A stretch of DNA of 64,000 bases, taken from assembly GCA_023701135.1 (NCBI GenBank), contig JAMPXP010000009.1, forward strand, positions 62,001 through 126,000, given 5' to 3'. Below, one piece after another: positions 25,301-33,487 of this stretch. The position numbers were made by a program, and so were the translations under genes. How positions within the stretch are numbered: the stretch's first letter is position 1; every line of letters begins with the position of its first letter. The notes beneath the pieces were generated by a model. It was given only the letters and a program-made list of their open reading frames with translations. It made no database searches and was not told where the DNA came from. This DNA is from Desulfobacula sp. GTDB lineage: Bacteria > Desulfobacterota > Desulfobacteria > Desulfobacterales > Desulfobacteraceae.

Positions 25301-25981
25301 ATGGCGGAAGTAAAGCATTTAATTGAGGTCCGGGGCTTGAAAAAGACCTATCAGAGTGGTTATATCCGGGTTGAGGCTGTCCGGAACATGGATTTTTTTA
25401 TTGATGACGCAGAATTCGTCACCCTCATGGGCCGGTCCGGCTCAGGCAAGAGCACGCTTTTATCCATTCTGGGTGCCCTCAACCACCCGACCGGGGGGAA
25501 GGTTATGGTGGATTCCCTGGACATTTATGCTTTGACTTCGGAACAGCGGGCAGACTTTCGCAGTGAATATATCGGATTTATTTTTCAGTCCTTCCAGCTC
25601 ATTCCCTACCTGACCGTTCTGGAAAACGTCAAACTTCCCATGGCCGTGACGGGCAGAAAAAAAAAGATCCAAGACCGGATGGCCGAGGAGGTCATTGAAC
25701 GGGTGGGTTTGACGGCCAAATCCCTCCGGCTGCCCGATCAATTGTCCGGCGGGGAGCAGGAAAGGGTGGCCATTGCCAGGGCCATTGTCAACAAGCCCCC
25801 CCTTATCCTGGCGGATGAGCCCACGGGGAACCTGGATTCAAAAACCGCCGGGGATATCATGGGCTTGCTGAAATCATTGAACAGCGACGGCCATACCGTG
25901 ATTGTGGTGACCCACAACCCGGATATGGAATCCTATGCCGGGAGGACCATCAGGGTCCGGGACGGAGAATGCTTTGTCTGA
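25301..25981 (+). CDS. ABC transporter ATP-binding protein (LolD/MacB type)
   Basis: This 226-residue ATPase has Walker A GRSGSGKST, Q-loop IFQSFQLIPYLTVLENV, signature LSGGEQERVAIARA and Walker B LILADEPTGNLD. The LDSKT sequence after Walker B and the length put it in the group that partners FtsX-type permeases. GAGGAG precedes the ATG. It is the last gene of the cluster and ends 4 bases from the convergent hybrid kinase gene. Confidence 0.95.
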   Translation: MAEVKHLIEVRGLKKTYQSGYIRVEAVRNMDFFIDDAEFVTLMGRSGSGKSTLLSILGALNHPTGGKVMVDSLDIYALTSEQRADFRSEYIGFIFQSFQLIPYLTVLENVKLPMAVTGRKKKIQDRMAEEVIERVGLTAKSLRLPDQLSGGEQERVAIARAIVNKPPLILADEPTGNLDSKTAGDIMGLLKSLNSDGHTVIVVTHNPDMESYAGRTIRVRDGECFV

Positions 25982-25985
25982 GCGT

Positions 25986-27929
25986 TCAAGTAAAAAGGCC
26001 GGCCAGCTTATCCTTTAACTGGTTTATGGAAAACGGTTTTTCAAGGAGACCGGAAAATCCTTGCTGCCGGTATGTTTTAATTTCGCTGTGGTCGGAATGG
26101 CCGGTCATGAGAAGCCCGATGATGCCGGGATCCATTTCCTTGAGAGCGTTCAGGGTCTGAAACCCGTCAAGGCCGCCGACGACATCATAGTCCAGGAGGG
26201 CAATATCTGTTTTCCGGCCTTGTTGCATGGCCGTTTTGAAGAGTTCAACGGCCTGGGACCCGTTTGAAGCCGTTGTCACCCTATAGCCCAGGCGTTTTAA
26301 AAGCTGGGAAACAACATCCAGGGTCAGGGCTTCATCGTCCATGACCAGGACCTGTTTCAGGTCGTCGGAAGAAGGGAGCGTCTCCATTTTTGGACCGGCG
26401 TCTGCTTCAGTCCCTGTTTCAATGTCTCCATTGTTAAAGACCGGCAGAAAGATGTGGACCGTAGTTCCCTGATCTTTTACGGATTCTACATGGATATTCC
26501 CGCCATGCCGTGTAATGATGGACCAGGCGATGCTCAGGCCCAGCCCCGTACTTTTCCTGCTTCCCAGGGGTTTGGTGGTAAAATAGGGATTGAATATCAT
26601 ATCCATGTGGTCTTGAGAAATTCCCGAACCGGTATCTGAAATGGAGATGGCAATGCGGGGGGTCTGGCGGTCTTCTTTCATATACCGGATGGCAATTCCC
26701 ATCCGGCCGTGCTGGGTCATGGAATCCATGGCATTTTGAAGAATATTGCCGATGGCTGTTTTAAGCTGTTCCTGGTCTGCAAAATAATGACCCGGAATCC
26801 TGTCGCAATCCAGTGTGTAAGGAATTCCGTTTGGATCCAGTTTCGCTGCAAGGATTTTTCTGACCAGATCGGCAATATCGGTTTGGGTTTTGTGGGGACC
26901 CCCACCCCTGGCAAAGGTGATCAGCTTTGAAGAAATCCTTTTGGCCTGCATGACGCCTGCTTCTGCATTCTGCAGAAATTTCCGGGTTTCCTTGTCAAGA
27001 TTTCCGAGCTGGGCCAGATTGATATTTCCGATGATGGTGGAAAGGGTATTGTTGAAATCGTGGGCGACCCCCCCGGCAAGGGTTCCTATGCTTTCAAGTT
27101 TTTTGGAGGTTTCAATGGCTTTTTCAAATTGACGGTACAGCTTCTCATGTTCTTTTTTTTCCGTAATATCAAAGGCGGTTTCAAGCCTGACCATCCGTTT
27201 GTCATACCATTCGATGGCTTTATCCACAATGCTGTACCAGCGGTTGTTCCGGTTGTTGTAAAATTCCCAGACATAGGGGGGTGCAGGGCTGCCGTAGGCC
27301 AGGAGGAGCCTTTCATTGGTGCAGAAGGAGCAGGGCCCTTCCTGGCCTTTTTGAATAATTTCCCAGCATTTTCCCCCTTCCATGGCTTTCTGCGCATCAC
27401 AACCGACCCCTTCCATGAATTTTTTATTGGCATAAATGAGTTCATGGGTTTTGATGTCTGCGACATAGACAAGGGCTTCCATGCCGTCAAAAATATTCCT
27501 GAAGACGGCAAAGCCTTTCTCGGTTTCCTTTTTTCGGATCAGTTGATGCTGGAGTTCATCATATCTGTCCTGGGCCCGGTCCAGGGTGTCATAAAGGGTA
27601 TTAAAATTTTTAACCGGTTTTTTCAGATAATCAAAGGCCTTGCCCTGTTTCAAGGCCTCGGTGGCATTTTCAACGGAAGCATATCCCGTAAGAAAGACGA
27701 CCTGCACAAAGGGATCAATGTCTTTTAAGGCATGCAGGAGCTCAATGCCGTCCATTTCATTCATCTGGATATCGGAAAGGACTGTTTTGAAAGGATTTTT
27801 TCTGAAGCGGGCAAGGGCGTCGGGGCCGCTGAGGGCGGTTTCGACCAAAGCCCCCCTTGCTTCAAAGAGGGCTTTGAAGGATTCTGTCAGGCGGGGTTCA
27901 TCATCAACGATCAGAAGTTTATGTATCAT
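25986..27929 (-). CDS. Hybrid histidine kinase: receiver-PAS-HisKA-HATPase-receiver
   Basis: This 647-residue soluble protein has a first receiver (1-125, phosphoacceptor in VLSDIQMNEMDG). A PAS domain follows (about 143-260) with three cysteines in GGKCWEII and PCSFC. Next come HisKA (GGVAHDFNNTLSTIIGN), HATPase (GLGLSIAWSIITRHGG) and a second receiver (from about 530, DIALLDYDVVGGLDG). It has no membrane helix, so it senses internal or upstream phosphorelay signals. The cysteine pattern in the PAS domain could bind a cofactor. It is convergent with the ABC cluster and seems to be a single-gene unit. Confidence 0.92.
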   Translation of the reverse strand: MIHKLLIVDDEPRLTESFKALFEARGALVETALSGPDALARFRKNPFKTVLSDIQMNEMDGIELLHALKDIDPFVQVVFLTGYASVENATEALKQGKAFDYLKKPVKNFNTLYDTLDRAQDRYDELQHQLIRKKETEKGFAVFRNIFDGMEALVYVADIKTHELIYANKKFMEGVGCDAQKAMEGGKCWEIIQKGQEGPCSFCTNERLLLAYGSPAPPYVWEFYNNRNNRWYSIVDKAIEWYDKRMVRLETAFDITEKKEHEKLYRQFEKAIETSKKLESIGTLAGGVAHDFNNTLSTIIGNINLAQLGNLDKETRKFLQNAEAGVMQAKRISSKLITFARGGGPHKTQTDIADLVRKILAAKLDPNGIPYTLDCDRIPGHYFADQEQLKTAIGNILQNAMDSMTQHGRMGIAIRYMKEDRQTPRIAISISDTGSGISQDHMDMIFNPYFTTKPLGSRKSTGLGLSIAWSIITRHGGNIHVESVKDQGTTVHIFLPVFNNGDIETGTEADAGPKMETLPSSDDLKQVLVMDDEALTLDVVSQLLKRLGYRVTTASNGSQAVELFKTAMQQGRKTDIALLDYDVVGGLDGFQTLNALKEMDPGIIGLLMTGHSDHSEIKTYRQQGFSGLLEKPFSINQLKDKLAGLFT

Positions 27930-28098
27930 CAGGCTATAATCGTCTGAAAACGGTTAATTTTATAGGTTTCCGGATTTCTGCGTGGGACCATTTGGAGTAA
28001 TATCAAAACACTGTTTATCTGATTCGGGGAAAAAAAACAATGGGTAAAAAACCCTAATAAAAAAATATTGAAATGGATCAGGCGGGTGCGGCAGAGAT

Positions 28099-28713
28099 TC
28101 AGATGAGGAACAATGCCTTTAAGACGGACCCGGCAATGACCCACATGGTTATCCCCACCAGGGAATTCAATATTCTCCATGAGGCTTCCCTGGTAAATAC
28201 CGGTGCCAGGAGCCTTCCGCCGACACCCAGGGCAAAAAACCAGGAAAAAGAAGCCATGACGGCGCCGGCACCGAAATAAAGATGGCCCGGGGGATGGAGC
28301 TGGCTGGAAAGGCTGCCCAAAAGAACAACCGTGTCAAGATAGACATGGGGATTGAGCAGCGTCACGGCCAGGGTGGTCAGGACGGCTGTTTTTAAAGAGG
28401 TTCCGGTTTTCTCCTCCGAGGGCAGGCTGCCTCCGGCAAGGGCGGATTTAAAGGATCTGAGCCCGTATAAAAACAGGAAAACAGCCCCTCCCATACCGGC
28501 CACCAGGGAAAGGGTCCGGCTGGAGGCCAGGAAAAGGCCCATGCCCGTTACCCCCAGGGTGATGAGGAGGGCATCACAAACCGCACAGATCAAGGGGATG
28601 ACGATATAATGGTTTTTTTTGATCCCCTGGCTCAGGACAAAGGCATTCTGTGCCCCAATGGCAATAATCAGACCGCTTCCGGCCCCAAATCCTTTTAAAA
28701 ATGCAATCAGCAC
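28099..28713 (-). CDS. LysE/ArgO-family amino acid exporter
   Basis: This protein of about 204 residues has six predicted membrane helices and the family N-terminal signature (GLIIAIGAQNAFVLSQGIK). It also has the conserved TLLNPHVYLDTVVLLG segment. LysE proteins export basic amino acids such as lysine or arginine. I choose the GTG at 28713 with AGAGG upstream because the protein then begins like known members; an ATG 48 bases further upstream would add an atypical N-terminus. No LysG/ArgP-type regulator is adjacent. Confidence 0.9.
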   Translation of the reverse strand: MLIAFLKGFGAGSGLIIAIGAQNAFVLSQGIKKNHYIVIPLICAVCDALLITLGVTGMGLFLASSRTLSLVAGMGGAVFLFLYGLRSFKSALAGGSLPSEEKTGTSLKTAVLTTLAVTLLNPHVYLDTVVLLGSLSSQLHPPGHLYFGAGAVMASFSWFFALGVGGRLLAPVFTREASWRILNSLVGITMWVIAGSVLKALFLI

Positions 28714-28902
28714 GGTAACCTCTTTGGTATATTTTGAAATCCGTAAGATAAATAATTTCATCTTTAAAGTAAATCCATAAATTTTAATTCAGAGGTGACC
28801 CTTGATCAGGATTTGTGGTAAACTCGACAAAGGTATTTGAATATATGAACTGAACGATCATGGGTCATCCGAAGTGCCGGACCGGCCTGAAGGAGGAATA
28901 CG

Positions 28903-29523
28903 ATGGCGCCGTCCCTAGTGCTGGAAATATTTTCAGACTATGTCTGACCCTGGTGCTATTTCATTACCGGGAGTATTGAAAAACTGAAACAGGAATATGA
29001 TATCCACATCAAATGGCGGGCTTTCCCCCTGCATCCGGATACGCCTCTGGAGGGTCTGTCCCTGGCGGATCTGTTTAAACAAAAGGGGATACCGGTGAAT
29101 GTGGACAAGATGATGATGCAGTTGAAAGCCACGGCCGCGGGTTTCGGACTGCCCCTGGGGGACAGGAAAATGACCTATAACAGCCGCCTGGCCCAGGAAA
29201 TCGGGTTGTGGGCCGAAACAGAGGGCTGCGGGCATCAATTCCACAGGGAAGTCTTTGCCGCCTATTTTGCCGAAGGCAGGAATATTGCACAAAAAGAGGT
29301 GTTGCTGGATCTGATCAAAAAATCAGGTCTTGATCCCCGGGCCGGCGAAAGGGTCATTGATCAACGTCTGTTTTCAAAGGCCGTGGATGAGGACTGGGAG
29401 CGTTCAAGAAACATGGGCATCACGGCTGTCCCGACCTTTCAAATGGGCCTGGACCGGCTTGTGGGGGCAAAGCCCTATGCAACGCTGAGAACTCTGGTTG
29501 AAAAATATAGGGATCAGGGATAG
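28903..29523 (+). CDS. DsbA-family (FrnE-like) oxidoreductase, selenocysteine at codon 15
   Basis: The frame starts at an ATG at 28903 behind AAGGAGGAA. It runs to a TAG at 29521-29523 with a single in-frame TGA at 28945-28947. Reading that TGA as selenocysteine gives 206 residues beginning MAPSLVLEIFSDYV-U-PWCYF. The TGA replaces the first Cys of the CPWC active site found in DsbA/FrnE homologues. The rest of the fold is intact, including the cis-proline loop (GITAVPTFQMG near residue 170). A hairpin starting 11 bases after the TGA fits a bacterial SECIS element. The product is probably a cytoplasmic thiol/selenol oxidoreductase, since no signal peptide is seen. A nonsense mutation is unlikely given the exact position. 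Confidence 0.87.
28959..28981 (+). promoter_or_regulatory. Bacterial SECIS element
   Basis: Immediately downstream of the in-frame TGA the RNA can form UUUCA-U-UAC, loop CGGGA, GUA-U-UGAAA. This gives 5 pairs, a U-U mismatch, 3 pairs and a five-base loop with G at its second position. The loop begins 20 bases after the TGA, inside the spacing known for bacterial SECIS elements recognised by SelB. Confidence 0.75.
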
Positions 29524-29538
29524 GGGTAAAAAGGAGCG

Positions 29539-29604
29539 ATGCGTTCTTCTGATTTTCATAAATCCTTTCTTGACGGTTGGGAGAAGTTCGCATACATCTT
29601 TTAA
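29539..29604 (+). CDS. Possible 21-residue small ORF
   Basis: An ATG preceded by AAGGAG opens a short frame, MRSSDFHKSFLDGWEKFAYIF, ending in TAA, between the selenoprotein gene and the DUF1847 gene. It has a good ribosome site but no known homologue that I recognise. It may be a leader or chance. Confidence 0.2.
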   Translation: MRSSDFHKSFLDGWEKFAYIF

Positions 29605-29638
29605 AACGGATTTGCTGATTTAATGATGGGAGGAAACC

Positions 29639-30343
29639 ATGACGGATAAAAAAAAGAAACTACCACCTGCCTGTGCATCCTGTGAACTGGATATTCCGGA
29701 GAAGCTTTGTTTTTCGGATCAGGGTAAGGCGCACAAGGGATGTCCCACCTTGACGCGAAAAGAGGTGCTGGCGGAAGCCAACCAGGCCTATGGGCCGGAG
29801 GATGTCAGAAAATTTGCGTATAATGCCTCTTTGCAGGAGGCGGAATGCTATGCCAACCGGGACCGGCAGCCCTATGTCATGCAGCCCTGCAAGACCCGGA
29901 TGGTCGAAACCTGCGAATTCGCCTTGAAAATGGGGTACAAGCGCATCGGTCTTGCCTTTTGCCTGGGGCTTTCAAAGGAAGCCAAGACTGTTGAAGAGAT
30001 TTTGAAAGCCTATGGGTTTGAAGTGGCCTCTGTCTGCTGCAAGGCCGGGAACACCTCCAAGGAACTCATCGGCATCTCTGATGATGAAAAAATTTTTAAG
30101 GGAACCGACGAGGCCATGTGCAATCCGATTTTCCAGGCCAAAGCCCTGAACCATGAACAGACGGATTTTAATATCCTTTTAGGCCTGTGCGTGGGGCATG
30201 ATACCCTGTTTTTAAAATTTACCGATATCCCGACAACGGTTCTGGCGGTAAAGGACCGGGTAACCGGCCATAACCCCCTGGCAGCGATTTACCAGGCCGA
30301 TTCCTATTATAAAAAGATCCGGAACCCGAATATCAAGCCCTGA
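29639..30343 (+). CDS. DUF1847 metal-binding protein
   Basis: This 234-residue protein is Cys-rich. C12/C15 (ACASCELDI), C24 and C35 lie in the first 40 residues, and others follow in MQPCKTRMVETCEF, GLAFCLG, VCCKAGN, AMCNP and GLCVGHD. This pattern is typical of DUF1847, annotated as metal-binding proteins in strict anaerobes. Function is not established. The ATG is preceded by GGGAGGAAA. It sits between the selenoprotein and the DUF2868 gene on the same strand. Confidence 0.88.
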   Translation: MTDKKKKLPPACASCELDIPEKLCFSDQGKAHKGCPTLTRKEVLAEANQAYGPEDVRKFAYNASLQEAECYANRDRQPYVMQPCKTRMVETCEFALKMGYKRIGLAFCLGLSKEAKTVEEILKAYGFEVASVCCKAGNTSKELIGISDDEKIFKGTDEAMCNPIFQAKALNHEQTDFNILLGLCVGHDTLFLKFTDIPTTVLAVKDRVTGHNPLAAIYQADSYYKKIRNPNIKP

Positions 30344-30365
30344 TCTTTTAAAACGAAACCAAATC

Positions 30366-31961
30366 ATGGCCATCATATTAAAAGACATCATTGATCTGGA
30401 TTATCTGGTGAGCCGGGATGAGGCCCTTAAATCGGAAAAAGAGATCCGGCTGAGGGATGACCGGGACCGGAGGATCTACCGGCAATGCAGGGAGACCTGC
30501 CGGACCCCTGAGGCGGTGTTGCGCGCATGGCTTGAAGCCAGAAGACAGGAGATTTACGGGGAAGACGGGCAAAAAGCAGTGGTTCTTCTGCCCGGAACCG
30601 TCTTCTCTTCCCTTTATTCGTTTATGGTGACAGCCCTGATTTTTCTGGGTGTTTTTTCTGGTCTTTCCCTGGCCTGTTCATTTCTTGCCTACCACGGCAC
30701 AAGACCCGTCAATGCGGCGCTTTTTGCTTTTTTGTTCATTGTCCTCCAGGGGATACTCATCCTTGTCACGGTTTTTTTTCTTTTCCGCCGGCGCATGAAG
30801 ATCAGGTCCGAAAAAGGGTTCAAAGATTCAATGGTGCATACCGTGATGTCTTTTCTGTTTTTTTACGGTCTGCCCAGGATGCTGAAAAAAACAAATTCAC
30901 GATTATTTCGAAAAGGGCGGGATTCCCTGGAATATACCACCGCCCTCTTCCGGATGAAAAACCGGGAATTTCAGGCGCTTTTTTTCTGGCCGGTTTTTAT
31001 CCTGACCTCGGTGTTTGCCTTTTGTTTTACGCTGGGGGCCCTTGGCGGAACTTTTTTCAGGGTCATTGTCAGCGATATGGCCTTTGGCTGGCAGTCCACC
31101 CTCATGGCCACCAGCCAAAGCGTCTACGGCCTGGTCTCCCGGATAGCCCTCCCCTGGTCCTGGTTCATGCCGGAAAGCATTGCCCACCCGAGTCTGGCCC
31201 AGATTGAAGGGTCCAGGATCATCCTCAAGGACGGAATTGCGGTTCTGGCCACCCGGGATCTGGTTTCCTGGTGGCCCTTTCTCTGCCTGGGCATTCTCTT
31301 TTATGCCGTCCTTCCCCGGGCGGCTCTGCTGGTTACCGGACTCCTGGCCCAGTATCATGTTCTTCGCCGCTTTGACCCGGACCGCCCGGTTTTCAGGCAA
31401 TTGCTGATCCGGATGCAGTCACGGAATCTGGATATAGACAGTCCAAAAGACTTTCCGGAAATAAGAGGCCCGGCCCCGATTCACAGAGAAGAGCTGCATG
31501 TCGGGCAGAATCCGGCTCTGGCCGGCGATTCCCCCCAGGCCGCCGGCATCCCTTTTCAAAATGCCCTAATCCTTGCCCCCCAGACGGTGTATTCCGATGC
31601 AGCCATGGAAAAGATTGAAGCCCACATCCGCGCCCATCTTTTTCTGGATGCCCAAGAAAGGATCAAAGCCGGCTTTGATCCGGACCAGGACCGGGAGATC
31701 TTCACCCGGATCAAAAACAGCCCCGCAGACCAGGTTGTCCTTGTGCATGAGGTCTGGCAGCCGCCCATCCGGGGGCTTCTGTATTATATCCGGTCGCTTA
31801 AATCCGTGATGCCGGAAAAAATGCATTTGTGGATCCTGCTCACCGGGGATGCCGGACCGGAAAACCTGGGTGTGGAAAAAACCGATGCTAATTTTGAGAC
31901 CTGGAAAAGGGCTGTCGTCACGCTTGAAGATCCGGGCATCACCGTCACGAGGGTGGTATAA
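30366..31961 (+). CDS. DUF2868 membrane protein
   Basis: This 531-residue protein starts MAIILKDIIDLDYLVSRDE and has several membrane helices in its first 320 residues: pairs at about 78-140, two near 200-230 and one near 300-325. A soluble C-terminal half follows with a nucleotide-fold-like strand (NALILAPQTVYSD). DUF2868 proteins occur as partners of DUF3482 GTPases. Here the stop codon overlaps the ATG of that GTPase gene by one base, supporting a two-protein membrane complex. The biological role is unknown. Confidence 0.85.
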   Translation: MAIILKDIIDLDYLVSRDEALKSEKEIRLRDDRDRRIYRQCRETCRTPEAVLRAWLEARRQEIYGEDGQKAVVLLPGTVFSSLYSFMVTALIFLGVFSGLSLACSFLAYHGTRPVNAALFAFLFIVLQGILILVTVFFLFRRRMKIRSEKGFKDSMVHTVMSFLFFYGLPRMLKKTNSRLFRKGRDSLEYTTALFRMKNREFQALFFWPVFILTSVFAFCFTLGALGGTFFRVIVSDMAFGWQSTLMATSQSVYGLVSRIALPWSWFMPESIAHPSLAQIEGSRIILKDGIAVLATRDLVSWWPFLCLGILFYAVLPRAALLVTGLLAQYHVLRRFDPDRPVFRQLLIRMQSRNLDIDSPKDFPEIRGPAPIHREELHVGQNPALAGDSPQAAGIPFQNALILAPQTVYSDAAMEKIEAHIRAHLFLDAQERIKAGFDPDQDREIFTRIKNSPADQVVLVHEVWQPPIRGLLYYIRSLKSVMPEKMHLWILLTGDAGPENLGVEKTDANFETWKRAVVTLEDPGITVTRVV

Positions 31962-33370
31962 TGGATCAGTTTCCCCAACCCGTCCCTGAATTCGCCGTCC
32001 TGGGCCATCCCAATGAAGGAAAATCATCGGTGGTCTCCACCCTGACCGAGGATGACCGGATCAGGGTCAGCCGGATACCGGGGGAAACCACGGAATCAAC
32101 CGCTTACACGGTCAAAATTGACGGAAAAGATATCATCCGGTTTGTGGATACGCCGGGATTCCAGGTGCCCAGGCAGACCCTGGCCTGGTTCAGGAAATTT
32201 GAGGGGAATCCTGAACAGATCGTGGAGACCTTTATCCAGACCTTTAAAAATGATCCCTTTTATGCCGATGACTGTGAACTCTTAAAACCCGTGGCCCGGG
32301 GCGCCGGCATTATTTATGTGGTGGACGGGTCCCGCCCGGTCCGGGATGACGATCTGGCGGAAATGGAGATCTTAAGGCTCACCGGCCGCCCCAGGATGGC
32401 CGTCATCAATTCCAAGACCGATGAAAAAGATTATACGGCAGACTGGAGAAACGAATTCCGCAAACATTTCAATGCTATCCGCCTCTTTAATTCCAATACG
32501 GCGGATTTCACGGAACGCATTAAAATGCTGGAAAGCCTGAAAGCCATTGACCAGGAATGGGAAGGGCAGCTCTCCGATGTCATTTCAGCCTTTCATGCGG
32601 ATTACCGGAAAAGAAGGGACCTGGCCTGTACCGCCATATTCCGGGCCCTGGAGCAGAGCCTGTCTTTTTCACTTTCCGAACCCGTCACCGGGGATGAAGA
32701 CCTTGAGGCTCTCAAGGAGCGGCTCAATGAAAAATACCAGGCCCGGATCAAAAAATTTGAGGATGATCTGTTTAAGAAAATCCGGTCTCTCTTCAAACAT
32801 CATGTGTTTGACCATAGGTTGCCGGAGTATTCCATTCTCAACCATGACCTGTTTTCAAAACAGACCTGGGAGCTTCTGGGCCTAACAACGGAACAGCTTG
32901 CGGCAGCCGGGGCCGTTGTCGGCGGAACCTTCGGGGCCATTATTGATACGGCCGCTGCCGGCCATACCTTTGGGCTTTTTACCGCCGTCGGGGGAATATT
33001 GGGGGCCGGGTCAGCCCTGTTCAGCGGGAAAAAGATGGCGACGAACACCCCCCACGGCATTCGCCTGGGCGGCGACCGGCTTTTGCTGGGGCCCCATAAA
33101 AATCCCCAGTTTCTCTATATCCTGCTGGACCGGGCCCTGATATATTATTCCCATATCATCCACCGGCCCCACGGAAAAAGAGATATGGGAGAAGGAAGAG
33201 AGAACCATTTAAAAAAGGGCTTTTCAACAGAATTTACAAGCGGCCAGAGGACCGCCTGCTTAAAATTTTTCAAGGCGGTCGCAGGCCGTTCCCTAATCCG
33301 GGATAAAAAGGCGATATCGGAATTTGAGGATCTCCTGAAAGAACTGTTAGAGGACCTTTCAGGGAAATAA
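31961..33370 (+). CDS. DUF3482-containing GTPase
   Basis: This 469-residue protein begins with a TrmE/Era-type G domain: G1 GHPNEGKSS, a G2 Thr in GETTEST, G3 DTPGFQ and G4-like NSKTD. A helical DUF3482 region follows from about residue 210, with a glycine-rich hydrophobic hairpin (AAAGAVVGGTFGAIIDTAAAGHTFG) near residue 315. Such hairpins often insert in membranes. It is translationally coupled to the upstream DUF2868 gene. The pair may work at the membrane, but no process is established. Confidence 0.87.
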   Translation: MDQFPQPVPEFAVLGHPNEGKSSVVSTLTEDDRIRVSRIPGETTESTAYTVKIDGKDIIRFVDTPGFQVPRQTLAWFRKFEGNPEQIVETFIQTFKNDPFYADDCELLKPVARGAGIIYVVDGSRPVRDDDLAEMEILRLTGRPRMAVINSKTDEKDYTADWRNEFRKHFNAIRLFNSNTADFTERIKMLESLKAIDQEWEGQLSDVISAFHADYRKRRDLACTAIFRALEQSLSFSLSEPVTGDEDLEALKERLNEKYQARIKKFEDDLFKKIRSLFKHHVFDHRLPEYSILNHDLFSKQTWELLGLTTEQLAAAGAVVGGTFGAIIDTAAAGHTFGLFTAVGGILGAGSALFSGKKMATNTPHGIRLGGDRLLLGPHKNPQFLYILLDRALIYYSHIIHRPHGKRDMGEGRENHLKKGFSTEFTSGQRTACLKFFKAVAGRSLIRDKKAISEFEDLLKELLEDLSGK

Positions 33371-33403
33371 ACGGTAAAAATTTTCATATTTTTATAAAAA
33401 ACC

Positions 33404-33433
33404 TTGTGATGGAATGAATAATTCGCTTATACT
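33404..33433 (+). promoter_or_regulatory. Candidate sigma-70 promoter for the FadH-like gene
   Basis: TTGTGA (33404-33409) and TATACT (33428-33433) are separated by 18 bases, 55 bases before the ATG at 33488. The -10 is one mismatch from consensus. Confidence 0.45.
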
Positions 33434-33487
33434 GGCATTCCGGATTTATCCATGAATCGACCCAACCTTCAAAAGGAAGGATTTCCC

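Noticed and set aside
28945-28947. In-frame TGA read as a nonsense mutation making a pseudogene
   Set aside because: The codon replaces the exact active-site Cys, the rest of the gene is intact, and a well-placed SECIS hairpin follows, so selenocysteine is a better reading.
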